Below are positions 1-9,338 of a stretch of 64,000 nucleotides of DNA, piece by piece. The stretch is taken from the NCBI GenBank assembly GCA_028280805.1, contig JANQLB010000023.1, positions 44,013 through 108,012 of the forward strand, given 5' to 3'. The stretch's first letter is position 1; each line of letters opens with the position of its first letter. The translations under genes were made by a program, and so were the position numbers. The notes beneath the pieces are model-generated. The model had not been told where the DNA came from. It saw only the letters and a list, made by a program, of their open reading frames with translations, and did no database searches. This stretch comes from Tissierellales bacterium. Its GTDB lineage: Bacteria > Bacillota > Clostridia > Tissierellales > VENL01.

Positions 1-54
1 GTATGTCTATAGATATACAATCTCAAAACTAATGTTATGCATAAAATACTATTT

Positions 55-254
55 AAATAATTATAATAAAAAAACTAAGAGAAGCATTTGCAGAATACGG
101 CTATAACTCCCAATTCATGGAGATATAAAATCCGTTAAAAAATTTTATTGTTTGAGCGTAGCGAGTTTTAAAATTTTAGGATTTTATATTGGAGTGAATT
201 GTAGGAGTTATCCGTATTTGAAACCGCTGAACGTGTTTTTTTATTATAATTATT
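55..254. repeat. Large foldback (inverted-repeat) element
   Basis: The outer 20 bp at 56-75 (AATAATTATAATAAAAAAAC) is the exact reverse complement of 235-254. Further in, AATACGG at 94-100 pairs with 212-218, TATAACTCC pairs with GGAGTTAT near 203-210, and ATATAAAATCC pairs with GGATTTTATAT near 178-189. The loop region carries TTTGAGCGTAGCGAGTTT. Nearly the whole 200 bp can fold as one arm-to-arm hairpin and no gene lies in it. It may be a MITE-like or palindromic dispersed repeat; no transposase is visible, so the class is not settled. Confidence 0.7.
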
Positions 255-493
255 GAGTTAAACTAAATTGTTAATTCAAACCATGTATAACTTTTACTAT
301 GAATTCGGACATCTATATATATAATAACTAATTAAGTATTTTTTTTATTTTAACATTAATTAGAAGGAAATTAAAGTTTTAACGATAAATATTATGTATG
401 GTGTAATAATAATTCTAAAATATAATTTGAAAATATTTAGAATTAAAATTAAAATAAGGATAGTGATTTAATAAATTAACGAGGAGGTATAAA
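255..493. other. AT-rich leader upstream of pgi
   Basis: This stretch has no plausible coding frame and is extremely AT-rich. It ends with a strong ribosome binding site (GAGGAGGT at 481-488) for pgi. No riboswitch or clear promoter was recognised. Confidence 0.4.
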
Positions 494-1840
494 ATGAACA
501 ATATATCATTTGATTATTCAAAATCTAATATTTCATCTCATGAAATTTTAGCAATAGAGAAACAAATAATTGAAGTACATAGAAGTTTACACTCCTATTC
601 TGGATTAGGAAATGACTTTTTAGGATGGTTAGAATATCCTAGTAATTATGATAAAGAGGAATTTTTAAAAATTAAGAAGGCTGGTAAGAAAATTAAGGAG
701 AATTCAGATGTTTTTATAGTAATAGGAATTGGAGGCTCATATGTAGGTGCTAAAGCAGCTATTGAAGTATTAAATCATTCTTTCTATAATTTACTGCCAC
801 ATGATAAGAGAAAAACTCCACAAATTTATTTCGCGGGAAATAATATAAGTGGAACTTATATAAAAGAGTTAATAGATATTATTGATGGAAAAGATGTGAG
901 TATAAACGTAATTTCTAAATCAGGAACAACCACAGAAACTGCAATTGTTTTTAGAATATTAAAAGAATATATAGAAAATAAATATGGTAAAGAGAAAGCC
1001 AAAGAGAGAATTTTTGCAACAACTGATAAATCAAAAGGCGGTTTAAGAGAACTTGCAGACCAAGAAGGTTATGAAACTTTTGTTATACCTGATGATATTG
1101 GAGGTAGATATTCAATTTTTACTCCAGTTGGATTACTACCTATGGCTGTATCAGGAATAGATATAGATTTAATGCTAAAGGGAGCTGGTGATGCAGCTGA
1201 AGAATTTAAGATTGAGGATTTAAGTAAAAATCCATGTTATCAGTATGCTGCTGCGAGAAACATACTGTATAGAAAGGGTAAGGTTGTTGAAATATTAGCT
1301 GGATATGAACCTTCATTAAATTTTCTTGGTGAATGGTGGAAGCAGTTATTCGGAGAAAGTGAAGGAAAAGATGGAAAGGGCATTTATCCGGCTTATGTGA
1401 ATTTTTCTACAGACTTACATTCTTTGGGTCAGTACATTCAAGACGGAAGAAGAATTTTACTAGAAACTATAATAAACATTGAAAGTCCAAGGCATGACTT
1501 TATACTTAATAAAAGTAAAGAGAATCTGGATGGTCTTAACTATTTAAGTGGAAAAACGATGGATTTTGTTAATAAAAAAGCTATGCAAGGTACTATATTA
1601 GCTCATGTAGATGGCGGTGTTCCTAATCTTATAATAAATGTACCACAAATGAATGAATACAGTTTTGCAAAATTAATATATTTCTTTAAAAAAGCATGTG
1701 CTGTCAGCGGATATTTACTAGGGGTAAATCCTTTTAACCAACCCGGTGTAGAATCATATAAGAAAAATATGTTTGCCTTATTAGGAAAGACCGGATTTGA
1801 AGACTTAAGACTTAAATTAGAAAATAGGTTAAACAATTAA
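494..1840 (+). CDS. pgi: Glucose-6-phosphate isomerase
   Basis: Interconverts glucose-6-phosphate and fructose-6-phosphate in cytosolic glycolysis/gluconeogenesis. At 448 aa it has the length of the short bacterial type. The SIS-type sugar-phosphate loop SKSGTTTET is at residues 141-149, PGI signature 1 (DIGGRYS) at 201-207, the acidic [11 protein letters not shown] catalytic region near 290, and signature 2 ([11 protein letters not shown]) near 420. The ATG follows a GAGGAGGT ribosome site at ideal spacing. It appears to be a single-gene unit; a dyad (ATTAGAATATAT / ATATATTCTAAT) at about 1914-1965 may end its transcript. Confidence 0.97.
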   Translation: MNNISFDYSKSNISSHEILAIEKQIIEVHRSLHSYSGLGNDFLGWLEYPSNYDKEEFLKIKKAGKKIKENSDVFIVIGIGGSYVGAKAAIEVLNHSFYNLLPHDKRKTPQIYFAGNNISGTYIKELIDIIDGKDVSINVISKSGTTTETAIVFRILKEYIENKYGKEKAKERIFATTDKSKGGLRELADQEGYETFVIPDDIGGRYSIFTPVGLLPMAVSGIDIDLMLKGAGDAAEEFKIEDLSKNPCYQYAAARNILYRKGKVVEILAGYEPSLNFLGEWWKQLFGESEGKDGKGIYPAYVNFSTDLHSLGQYIQDGRRILLETIINIESPRHDFILNKSKENLDGLNYLSGKTMDFVNKKAMQGTILAHVDGGVPNLIINVPQMNEYSFAKLIYFFKKACAVSGYLLGVNPFNQPGVESYKKNMFALLGKTGFEDLRLKLENRLNN

Positions 1841-1990
1841 GACGACTATAATATTTATCTTATATATAGGAATCCAAAACAAACTAAATTTAGAGATTTA
1901 ATCACTATATGTAATTAGAATATATAATAAACGAGCAGTATTTAAAAATACTAATATATTCTAATTAACGGCAAATGGAGGATGACATTA

Positions 1991-3502
1991 ATGAATAATT
2001 TAATTGGAATGATTTTATCTATCGGCTTTGTTTTTCTTGTAATAATAATATCAGAAGTTCTAAAGAGAACAATTAATTTAGATATAGAAACCACAAGGAA
2101 GTTTATTCATATTGGAGTTTCGCACTGGTGGTTAATTGCAATGGTTTTGATACCAGATATAAAATATGCTGTTGTACCGCCACTGGTATTTATAGTTCTA
2201 AATTATATTTCTTACAGAAAGAATCTATTTGGGAGTATGGAGAGAAAGGAAGGTACTAGTGATTTAGGAACAGTATATTTTCCTATAGCTCTAATGATAT
2301 TAGTATTATTTACTTGGAACGAAAGTATTTTAAAACAGGAAGCTAAATATATAGGTGCAATTGGTATATTAATAATGGGTTATGGAGATGGATTTGCAAG
2401 TCTCGTAGGAAAGAAGCTGGGAAGGCTTAAATTTAAGATATTTAGAAACAAGAAATCTATTGAAGGTTCTATAGCTATGTTTATCTTTTCTTTTCTCATT
2501 ACACTTATAGTGTTATTTTGGGCAAATGGTTTTAGTTTGACAAATGTTTATATAACTTTTACAATAGCTGCTGCAGCTACGTTTATAGAAGCAATAACGC
2601 CTTTAGGACTAGACAATCTTACAGTTCCGATTTTATCTTCTTTATTAGGATATTATTTAATAATCAATTCTTATAATAATGAACTGATTAATTTATTTTA
2701 CAGGACAAGTCTAGGACTTTTATTTAGTAGTATTATAGCGTTTTTAGCATATAAGAAAAATTCGCTTAGTATTAGCGGTGCAATAGGAGCAATTATTTTA
2801 GGAACAGGGATATTTGCAACCTCAGGAATATATGGAGCAGCAATAATGATTATGTTTTTCTTATCGTCTAGCTTTTTAAGTCATTATAAAAAAGTTAGAA
2901 AAGAAAATGTTGCTAAACAATTTGATAAAACCGGAAAAAGAGATTTTTTTCAGGTTTTTGCTAATGGCGGAGTTGGAGTAATATTATCTATAGTATATTT
3001 CATTACTCAAAACCCACAGTTTTTAATTGCTTTAGCTATTTCCTTTGCAGCAGCTAATGCAGATACTTGGTCAACGGAGTTAGGAACTTTAAATAAAAGC
3101 AGACCTTTTTCACTAAGAACCTTTAAAAGAGTCATCAAGGGGACTTCTGGAGCAGTAAGCTTTTTAGGCACTGTTTCTGGCTTCTTAGGTTCAATATTTA
3201 TAGGAATAGTTGCAATAGCATTGATGTTTATATTAGATTTATCTATATATAATCAAAGCTACTTAAAAATTTTTATATATATTACTTTAGGAGGCTTTAT
3301 AGGAGGACTTATAGATTCTATTTTAGGAGCTACTATACAAGGTATATATTATTTTGATCAAGAAAAAATTGAAACTGAAAAAAAAGTTTATAACAATGTA
3401 CCTACAAGACTAATTAGAGGATTTAGCTTTATCAATAATGATATAGTAAATTTTTTAAGTATATCTATACCAAGTTTTATGATTATGTTTTTATTAAAGT
3501 AA
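1991..3502 (+). CDS. Fused dolichol/phytol-kinase-like and DUF92 membrane protein
   Basis: An integral membrane protein of 503 aa built from two families. The N-terminal half (about 1-215) resembles the SEC59/DGK1/VTE5 CTP-dependent lipid kinases, with the GDGFASLVGKKLG motif and the following NKKSIEGS. The C-terminal half (about 225-503) is DUF92/TMEM19, the family of plant VTE6 phytyl-phosphate kinase, with AAANADTWSTELG and KGTSGAVS motifs. About a dozen hydrophobic segments are visible. By family, it could phosphorylate a prenol twice to the diphosphate; the substrate here is inferred only. The ATG at 1991 is preferred over the one at 1982 because GGAGG at 1977-1981 abuts the latter. A WYL regulator starts 13 bp downstream, so the two are probably cotranscribed. 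Confidence 0.8.
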   Translation: MNNLIGMILSIGFVFLVIIISEVLKRTINLDIETTRKFIHIGVSHWWLIAMVLIPDIKYAVVPPLVFIVLNYISYRKNLFGSMERKEGTSDLGTVYFPIALMILVLFTWNESILKQEAKYIGAIGILIMGYGDGFASLVGKKLGRLKFKIFRNKKSIEGSIAMFIFSFLITLIVLFWANGFSLTNVYITFTIAAAATFIEAITPLGLDNLTVPILSSLLGYYLIINSYNNELINLFYRTSLGLLFSSIIAFLAYKKNSLSISGAIGAIILGTGIFATSGIYGAAIMIMFFLSSSFLSHYKKVRKENVAKQFDKTGKRDFFQVFANGGVGVILSIVYFITQNPQFLIALAISFAAANADTWSTELGTLNKSRPFSLRTFKRVIKGTSGAVSFLGTVSGFLGSIFIGIVAIALMFILDLSIYNQSYLKIFIYITLGGFIGGLIDSILGATIQGIYYFDQEKIETEKKVYNNVPTRLIRGFSFINNDIVNFLSISIPSFMIMFLLK

Positions 3503-3515
3503 TGGAGGTAAATTT

Positions 3516-4451
3516 ATGAGAGTTGATAGACTTTTAGCTATAATAATGATACTAATTAATAAAGACTGCGTTAAGGCTAAAGAACTTGCTGATTACTTGG
3601 AGGTTTCAACTAGAACTGTTTATAGAGATTTAGATGCTATAAACCAAGCAGGAATTCCAATTGTATCTCATCAGGGAAAAGATGGAGGATTTAGCATTAT
3701 AGAAAGCTATAAGATAAAACAAAATTTTTTCACATATGATGAGATGGAATCAATTGTAACGAGCCTAACTGGTATTAGCAAGACAATGTATGATAACAGA
3801 GTTTTTAATGTTTTACAAAAAATCAACTCAATCATACCACAAGAGGACTTAAGGTCAATAAATGAAAGAAACAAGCAAGTGCTAATAGACTTAAATCCTT
3901 GGGGATTTTCTAAAAATCAAAAACATAAACTTAAACAGATTCAAAAATGTATTCAAGAAAACAAATGTATTACTTTTAAGTACACAAACAATAAAGGAGT
4001 TTACAGTTTAAGATTTATTGAACCTGTGACTATCATATTTAGAGGAATAGGTTGGTATGTTTATGGATTTTGCAGAGATAAACAAGATTTTAGAACATTT
4101 AAAATATCTAGAATTAGAGAGTTAGAAATTCAAAATGAAAAATTTACAACTAGAGATAAACAAGACTTAAAAAAATATACTGTAAATTACAATACTCAGA
4201 AAACGGAAAATGAAAAAATTGTTCTAAAATTTTCTTCTTATGTGAGAGCTTTTGTTGAAGATCAATTTAATGAGGATCAAATTAAGGATTACAGCAATGA
4301 AAGCATTATGGTTGAAATATATTATCCGGAAGATAATTGGCTGTATGGTTTAATATTAAGCTTTGGAGAACATTTAGAAGTCATAAGCCCGATCCACTTA
4401 AGGGATATAATAAAGGGTAAGGCAAAGAAAATTTTAGATATTTATAGCTGA
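3516..4451 (+). CDS. HTH and WYL-domain transcriptional regulator
   Basis: A 311 aa cytosolic DNA-binding regulator. Residues 1-60 form a DeoR-like winged helix-turn-helix (AKELADYLEVSTRTVYRDLD). The middle holds a WYL ligand-sensing domain (GWYVYGFCRDKQDFRTFKIS, about 178-198) and the end a WCX-type extension. WYL regulators bind nucleic acid or nucleotide ligands; the target here is unknown. It starts 13 bp after the prenol-kinase-like gene with AATGGAGG as ribosome site, so that gene or its own operon may be controlled. The C-terminus runs into a GNAT remnant. Confidence 0.88.
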   Translation: MRVDRLLAIIMILINKDCVKAKELADYLEVSTRTVYRDLDAINQAGIPIVSHQGKDGGFSIIESYKIKQNFFTYDEMESIVTSLTGISKTMYDNRVFNVLQKINSIIPQEDLRSINERNKQVLIDLNPWGFSKNQKHKLKQIQKCIQENKCITFKYTNNKGVYSLRFIEPVTIIFRGIGWYVYGFCRDKQDFRTFKISRIRELEIQNEKFTTRDKQDLKKYTVNYNTQKTENEKIVLKFSSYVRAFVEDQFNEDQIKDYSNESIMVEIYYPEDNWLYGLILSFGEHLEVISPIHLRDIIKGKAKKILDIYS

Positions 4452-4665
4452 TTTAAATGTAGGAGAGATAGAATCTCTATATGTTGAAGATGAATATAGA
4501 GGTTGTAATATTGGAGATTACTTTATGAAAAAATCTTTAAAGTGGATGGAGAATTATGGAGTTAAAGACAAGAGGATAGGTGTAGGAGAAGGAAATGAAG
4601 ATGTATTTTCATTTTATAAAAGATACGGATTTTATCCTAAAGCTACAATTTTAGCTCAGAAATAA
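4444..4665 (+). pseudogene. GNAT acetyltransferase C-terminal remnant
   Basis: An open frame without start overlaps the end of the WYL gene and reads IESLYVEDEYRGCNIGDYFM and later FYKRYGFYPKATILAQK before a TAA. YRGxxIGxxF is the acetyl-CoA-binding motif A of GNAT N-acetyltransferases and FYxxxGF is motif B. Roughly the last 74 codons of a typical 150 aa protein remain; the first half is missing. The fragment is probably silent. Confidence 0.75.
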
Positions 4666-4699
4666 TTTGAAATCTAGAAACTTATATATAAATAACTGG

Positions 4700-4750
4700 A
4701 CTTGTGCAATTATTTAATCCTGTTATTTAAGCTTAAATAATTGCACAAGT
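4700..4750. terminator. Perfect 18-bp hairpin between convergent genes
   Basis: ACTTGTGCAATTATTTAA at 4700-4717 is exactly complementary to 4733-4750 with a 15-nt loop. It lies between the + strand WYL/GNAT remnant and the - strand nitroreductase, so it probably acts as a shared terminator, although there is no long T run. Confidence 0.6.
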
Positions 4751-4766
4751 AGAGTAAGGTATTAAT

Positions 4767-5411
4767 TTATTCAATAATAGTCATAACCTCTTCTAATGGT
4801 TTTCTTGCAGGACTTTTTAGTTCTGATTTTTCAGGAATTCCTAAAGGAGTGATAGCTGCTAAATAATAGCCTTCTTTCTCAAATCCTATGTATTCCTCAA
4901 TCTCTTTACAAGCGTAATTTGGACCAGTCATCCAGCAACCTCCATAGCCCATAGCAGCCGCAGCTAATAAAAGATTTTCCATAGCTGCACCAATATTTTG
5001 TATTCCGGGAGAAGTTTTTAAGAAGTTATTAACTTCTTCTTCACTTCCTTTTTTAGCTTGTAAAAATTCAAGACCGGTTATCGGATATGGACCTGCATAT
5101 AAAAGAATTACAGTGGGTGCATTTCTAAAGACTGTATGATATTTTACATATTTTCTGAATGAATTTGCTTTATCTTCGTCTTTTACATAGCCTGCAAGTT
5201 CTTTGTTTTTTTCTTCAACAATGCTAACTAAGTTATCAATTTTTTCTTTGTTATTTACTATTATAAAATGCCAATTTTGAAGATTTTTTCCTGATGGAGC
5301 GTAAGTAGCGGCTTTTATTATTTCCTTGATGTCTTCTAAAGGTATATCTTTATCCATAAATTTTCTAATGCTATGTCTTCTATAAATAAAATCTAAATTA
5401 CTCAAAATCAA
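4767..5411 (-). CDS. Nitroreductase family protein
   Basis: A 214 aa FMN-dependent NAD(P)H oxidoreductase of the nitroreductase superfamily, cytosolic. The N-terminus has the hallmark RRHSIRKF (about 11-18), then ATYAPSGKNLQNWHFIIV, and in the C-terminal half GYGGCWMTGPN and LGIPEK, all FMN- or dimer-interface motifs. The physiological substrate cannot be read. The start is TTG with AGGAG upstream at good spacing. It is divergent from the phospholipase-like gene and ends at a shared hairpin. Confidence 0.9.
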   Translation of the reverse strand: MILSNLDFIYRRHSIRKFMDKDIPLEDIKEIIKAATYAPSGKNLQNWHFIIVNNKEKIDNLVSIVEEKNKELAGYVKDEDKANSFRKYVKYHTVFRNAPTVILLYAGPYPITGLEFLQAKKGSEEEVNNFLKTSPGIQNIGAAMENLLLAAAAMGYGGCWMTGPNYACKEIEEYIGFEKEGYYLAAITPLGIPEKSELKSPARKPLEEVMTIIE

Positions 5412-5568
5412 TTCCTCTCCTTTTATATAATAGTATTCTCCTTTTATATTATATAATTGATTATTGTTATATACAACAACTTAACTTAATAAAACCATAA
5501 TTATTAGAATTTCTAAAAATGATATAATACTTATTAAGTTAGCAAATAAAATTTTGAGGGGGATAATT

Positions 5569-6567
5569 ATGCCGGACATTATAACACATATACTTTTTGG
5601 TTGTGATATGTTAGATAAACTTCATAAAAATAAATGGAAGAATATTATTAAAAACAATAAAAATCTTTTTTTACTTGGCTGCCAAGGACCGGATATATTT
5701 TATTACAATGATTTTTTACCGTGGATTAAAAATAAGAGGGGACCTAAAATAGGAGTGTTAATGCACGAGAAAAAGACAGGAGATTTTTTTGTTGAAGGTA
5801 TCAAATATTTAAAAGATAATTGTCAGGACAAAAAAGATTTTGAATTATTATTTGTATATCTGGCGGGATTTATGTGTCATTTTGCTTTAGACACAAATGC
5901 TCATCCATATGTTTTTTATTTTACCGGAGAATATGACGAAGATAGGGTTGAAACTCACAAGTATAAAGGATTTCACAAAAGATTAGAGCAAGCAATAGAT
6001 GTGATTCTACTTAAAGAGAAAAAGGGAATGGAAGCTTACGAATACCCCGTATTTAAGAAAATAGACGTGGGAACTTCATTACCTCATATAATAATTAATT
6101 TTTATGACTATATATTTAAAGAATTGTTTGATTTTAATTTAAATAGTGATATTGTAAATGATTCTTATAACGATAAAAAGAAAGTATTTAAAATTTTATA
6201 TGATCCAACGGGATATAAAAAGAAATTATTAAGAGTCTTAGATTTATTTTTTAAAGGAAAGATTGATTATAAAGATATGATTTACCCGCGAAAAATTGAT
6301 AATACTTTAGACTATATGAATAAAAATCATGTAAAATGGGTTCATCCTTGTGATAAGAATGAAGAATTTAACTATAGTTTTTATGATTTATACGATATGG
6401 CATTAAATCAAGGTCATTATATGATTAAAACATTTATTTATTTTTTAGAGGATACAATAAGTGAAAATGATATGAAAAAAGCATATCCAAATCTTTCATA
6501 TATTACAGGCAAAGAAACAGATAAGCCATGTGTTCAAAAGTATTTTTCACCAATATTTAAATACTAA
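5569..6567 (+). CDS. Zinc-dependent phospholipase C-like protein
   Basis: A 332 aa protein of the PF00882 family (zinc-dependent phospholipase C/D-like). It starts MPDIITHILFG, with a histidine near the N-terminus as in the family, followed by GCQGPDIFYYN and LAGFMCHFALDTNAHPY, whose His and Asp residues are the expected zinc ligands. There is no evident signal peptide, and the true substrate is unknown; clostridial paralogues are mostly uncharacterised. The ATG at 5569 follows a GAGGGGG ribosome site; an upstream TTG overlaps that site and is unlikely. A strong terminator follows. Confidence 0.8.
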   Translation: MPDIITHILFGCDMLDKLHKNKWKNIIKNNKNLFLLGCQGPDIFYYNDFLPWIKNKRGPKIGVLMHEKKTGDFFVEGIKYLKDNCQDKKDFELLFVYLAGFMCHFALDTNAHPYVFYFTGEYDEDRVETHKYKGFHKRLEQAIDVILLKEKKGMEAYEYPVFKKIDVGTSLPHIIINFYDYIFKELFDFNLNSDIVNDSYNDKKKVFKILYDPTGYKKKLLRVLDLFFKGKIDYKDMIYPRKIDNTLDYMNKNHVKWVHPCDKNEEFNYSFYDLYDMALNQGHYMIKTFIYFLEDTISENDMKKAYPNLSYITGKETDKPCVQKYFSPIFKY

Positions 6568-6588
6568 AATTTTTAGAATTTATCTTTC

Positions 6589-6638
6589 TTAGCTGCCTAA
6601 GTTTTGTTTGTATAAAACTTAGGCAGCTAATCTCTTTT
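6589..6638 (+). terminator. Rho-independent terminator
   Basis: A 17-bp perfect stem (TTAGCTGCCTAAGTTTT at 6589-6605 with 6614-6630) with an 8-nt loop is followed by TCTCTTTT. It ends the phospholipase-like transcript. Confidence 0.9.
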
Positions 6639-6685
6639 ATGATTACATGATTTATGATGTTTTCACTCTTTTTTAAAATTTTATA

Positions 6686-6743
6686 TTGACAACACAGTCT
6701 ACAAGTTGTAAACTATAAATGCGTTAGTCTAAAAATTGTAGAC
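6686..6743 (+). promoter_or_regulatory. Promoter with two BlaI/MecI-type operators
   Basis: A -35 TTGACA is at 6686-6691. Two dyads flank the likely start: GTCTACAAGTTGTAAAC at 6697-6713 and GTCTAAAAATTGTAGAC at 6727-6743. Both carry the TACA/TGTA half-sites typical of BlaI/MecI boxes and their centres are 30 bp apart. They directly precede the repressor gene, so autoregulation is likely. Confidence 0.75.
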
Positions 6744-6761
6744 CGAAAGGAGTTGTATAGA

Positions 6762-7124
6762 GTGAAAGAATATAGGCTTACTGATACTGAATCAAAATTT
6801 GCCGATATTATTTGGGCTAAAGAACCTATTCAATCTGGAGAATTAGTAAAACTTTGTGAGATAGAACTGAACTGGAAAAAATCCACCACCTACACTATGC
6901 TTAAACGCCTTGAGAACAAAGAGATTTTTGAAAACAGAAACGGTATAGTATCATCTATCATAAAGAAAGATGAGTTTTATGCAGAGCAAAGCAAGCAGTT
7001 TGTAGAAGAAACCTTTGATGGTTCACTTCCAAAGTTTTTGGCATCATTTACAAGAAGTAAAAAATTAAGTAACAAAGAAATAAATGAGCTGCAAAGGCTT
7101 ATAAACGAACACAAGGAGGGGTAG
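6762..7124 (+). CDS. BlaI/MecI/CopY-family repressor
   Basis: A 120 aa winged-helix repressor. It reads EYRLTDTESKFADIIWAKEP, then the recognition region KSTTYTMLKRLENKEIF, as in BlaI/MecI, followed by a C-terminal dimerisation/cleavage region. These proteins are cut when a membrane metalloprotease partner senses a signal. The GTG at 6762 lies 9 nt after AGGAG; an earlier TTG overlaps that site. The partner gene begins 2 nt after the stop. Two matching operator dyads sit just upstream. Confidence 0.9.
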   Translation: MKEYRLTDTESKFADIIWAKEPIQSGELVKLCEIELNWKKSTTYTMLKRLENKEIFENRNGIVSSIIKKDEFYAEQSKQFVEETFDGSLPKFLASFTRSKKLSNKEINELQRLINEHKEG

Positions 7125-7126
7125 CT

Positions 7127-9175
7127 GTGGATAAATTATTTTTACAAATTCTAAATATGAGTATTACAGCAAGCTATGTTATTTTATTTGTTATCGTGGC
7201 TCGATTATTTCTGAAAAAAACACCTAAGATTTTTTCCTATGCCCTTTGGCTTGTGGTACTGTTTAGACTTATATGCCCGTTCTCTTTTGAGAGCATATTC
7301 AGTCTAATACCTTTCAACACACAGACCGTACCACAAAGTATTATGTACTCGCAGACACCGCAAATTGATAGCGGTATTACAATAATAGATCAAGTGGTAA
7401 ATAACTCGTTGCCTGTACCTGCACCTATTGCTAGTGTGAACCCTATGCAGATATGGATTACTTTGGGCGGAGCAGTATGGATGCTTGGTATAGGGGTCTT
7501 ATTAGCATACGGCATTTTTACAACTTTAAAGTTATATCTCAAATTAAAATCCACAAGACTTATTTCTGATAATATTTATGAAACAGGAGTTATAAAAACG
7601 CCATTTGTTTTTGGTTTAATCAAACCTAAGATTTATCTTCCAACAAGCCTTTCTGAAAATGAAAGAGCATATATTATTAAGCACGAGCAAACTCACATCA
7701 AAAGACTTGATCACATTATAAAGCCTTTTGCGTTTTTAGTTCTGTGTATTCACTGGTTTAATCCTCTTGTTTGGGTTGCGTTCTTCCTAATGGAGGAAGA
7801 TATGGAATTGTCCTGTGATGAAAGCGTTATAAAGCAGATGGGCAGTAATATTAAAAAGGATTATTCCACTTCACTTTTATCTTTATCCACAGGTAGACGA
7901 ATTATAGGGGCTTGTCCTCTTGCCTTTGGAGAGAGCAATACGAAAGGACGAATTATCAATATATTAAACTATAAAAAGCCTGCATTTTGGGTTATGATAG
8001 TTGCAGTTATTGCAGTGGTGGCAGTTTGCGTGGGACTTATGAGCAATCCGCAAAAAGAACAATTAACAGTAGAAGATTATGCTAATCAATTTATTAAAAA
8101 GCAAATTGAAGTTTATGAAGAAAGCGAGTGGTCAGATTTCAAGATTGTTGACAATAAAATTACAAAGCTTGAAAAAATAGCATCATTTGATGAATTATAT
8201 TCATCTCCTTTGGAAATTTGGAGTCTTGAGTATCGCTTGAAGCCCGATGATATAAGTAAAGTTGTATTAGCAGGTGGAATGAATGAAATTGATGGATGGC
8301 TTACTGAAGATAGTAGTATGGGTAAGCCGATGCTGGCCTTTTCTTACGAAGGGTCACAACCCAAGTATTTAGGGTGTATTTGGAGCGGTGAAGGTGATCT
8401 TACTACGATTGCAGGACAAGAAACAACAGTTCGTATATTTCTTGAAAGATTAGACTTATTGCCTCGTGAAACCTATACCGGAAATCACATTATTGTAAAA
8501 TTCCCATTGTCAACGGGAGAAACAAGTCAATTGTTTTTGTCTCAACCAGTCATTCAAGGAGAATCAGGAATTTGGTGTGTAGAGCGTTGGAAGGATACAT
8601 ACGGCAATGAATATCACGTTACTCCCAACACTGATGTCACAGCAACAGAGTATTATAAAGAATTGCAAAAGCAAAGTGACGATGGACAGAATCTTTTACT
8701 TCTTGATCCTTTACAGGTTGCCATTGACTATATAAACAATGAATTAGGTCAAAATGTTTTACCTAGAGACCTTGTTGTTGAATATTCGGCAACAGTTGAG
8801 GATTTTGCAAAAACTCCAGAGAGTCACTTTATGGGTTTTATTTTAAACTTTAATGTTAGTAGTGCTTCAATTCATTTTGATGTAGTCGAATTTTTAACAT
8901 ATGATGACGCTGAAAGGTTAAAGGAGCTCAATATAAAGCCTCATGAGATGCCAAATGGATATTATATACACAATCCGGATACCTACCCAATGACGTATTT
9001 TGTAAATGAGCAAACCCAATATAATATTGTTGATTGGGGAGTAAGTCCCATAAAATCTGTTGATATTGAGGAATTTAGCGAGTATGTTGGGGAGTATTTA
9101 AATTCTCTACCACCGTTTAGAATTGTTACAAAAGGTAAATATATACAAAGTATTACTGAGGAATTTTTAAATTAA
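7127..9175 (+). CDS. BlaR1-type M56 family membrane metalloprotease
   Basis: A 682 aa membrane sensor-protease. The N-terminal part has several hydrophobic segments and the zincin motif HEQTH (about 186-190) of M56 peptidases, followed by SCDESVIKQMG with a third metal ligand region. A further membrane segment lies near 285-305. The C-terminal 370 aa, probably extracytoplasmic, shows no penicillin-binding SxxK/KTG sensor that I can recognise, so the signal may not be a beta-lactam. It starts GTG after AAGGAGGGG, 2 nt downstream of the repressor, forming a two-gene operon. No beta-lactamase gene is adjacent. Confidence 0.85.
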   Translation: MDKLFLQILNMSITASYVILFVIVARLFLKKTPKIFSYALWLVVLFRLICPFSFESIFSLIPFNTQTVPQSIMYSQTPQIDSGITIIDQVVNNSLPVPAPIASVNPMQIWITLGGAVWMLGIGVLLAYGIFTTLKLYLKLKSTRLISDNIYETGVIKTPFVFGLIKPKIYLPTSLSENERAYIIKHEQTHIKRLDHIIKPFAFLVLCIHWFNPLVWVAFFLMEEDMELSCDESVIKQMGSNIKKDYSTSLLSLSTGRRIIGACPLAFGESNTKGRIINILNYKKPAFWVMIVAVIAVVAVCVGLMSNPQKEQLTVEDYANQFIKKQIEVYEESEWSDFKIVDNKITKLEKIASFDELYSSPLEIWSLEYRLKPDDISKVVLAGGMNEIDGWLTEDSSMGKPMLAFSYEGSQPKYLGCIWSGEGDLTTIAGQETTVRIFLERLDLLPRETYTGNHIIVKFPLSTGETSQLFLSQPVIQGESGIWCVERWKDTYGNEYHVTPNTDVTATEYYKELQKQSDDGQNLLLLDPLQVAIDYINNELGQNVLPRDLVVEYSATVEDFAKTPESHFMGFILNFNVSSASIHFDVVEFLTYDDAERLKELNIKPHEMPNGYYIHNPDTYPMTYFVNEQTQYNIVDWGVSPIKSVDIEEFSEYVGEYLNSLPPFRIVTKGKYIQSITEEFLN

Positions 9176-9298
9176 ACTTAACGACATAGCCTTTTATATT
9201 TACTTTTGATGTGAGAGGATAAAATATGTTAATAATTTGCAAAATACACAGTGCTCTACAGCAGTTATTTTGAACTATGGAGCATTGTTTAACTAAAG

Positions 9299-9338
9299 TA
9301 GAAGAAAAATCATAATTAATCTTATGATTTTTCTTCTA
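9299..9338. terminator. Bidirectional terminator hairpin
   Basis: TAGAAGAAAAATCAT at 9299-9313 pairs perfectly with 9324-9338. Its arms are A-rich on one side and T-rich on the other, so it can terminate both the M56 gene and the convergent antiporter gene, whose last codons lie inside it. Confidence 0.8.
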
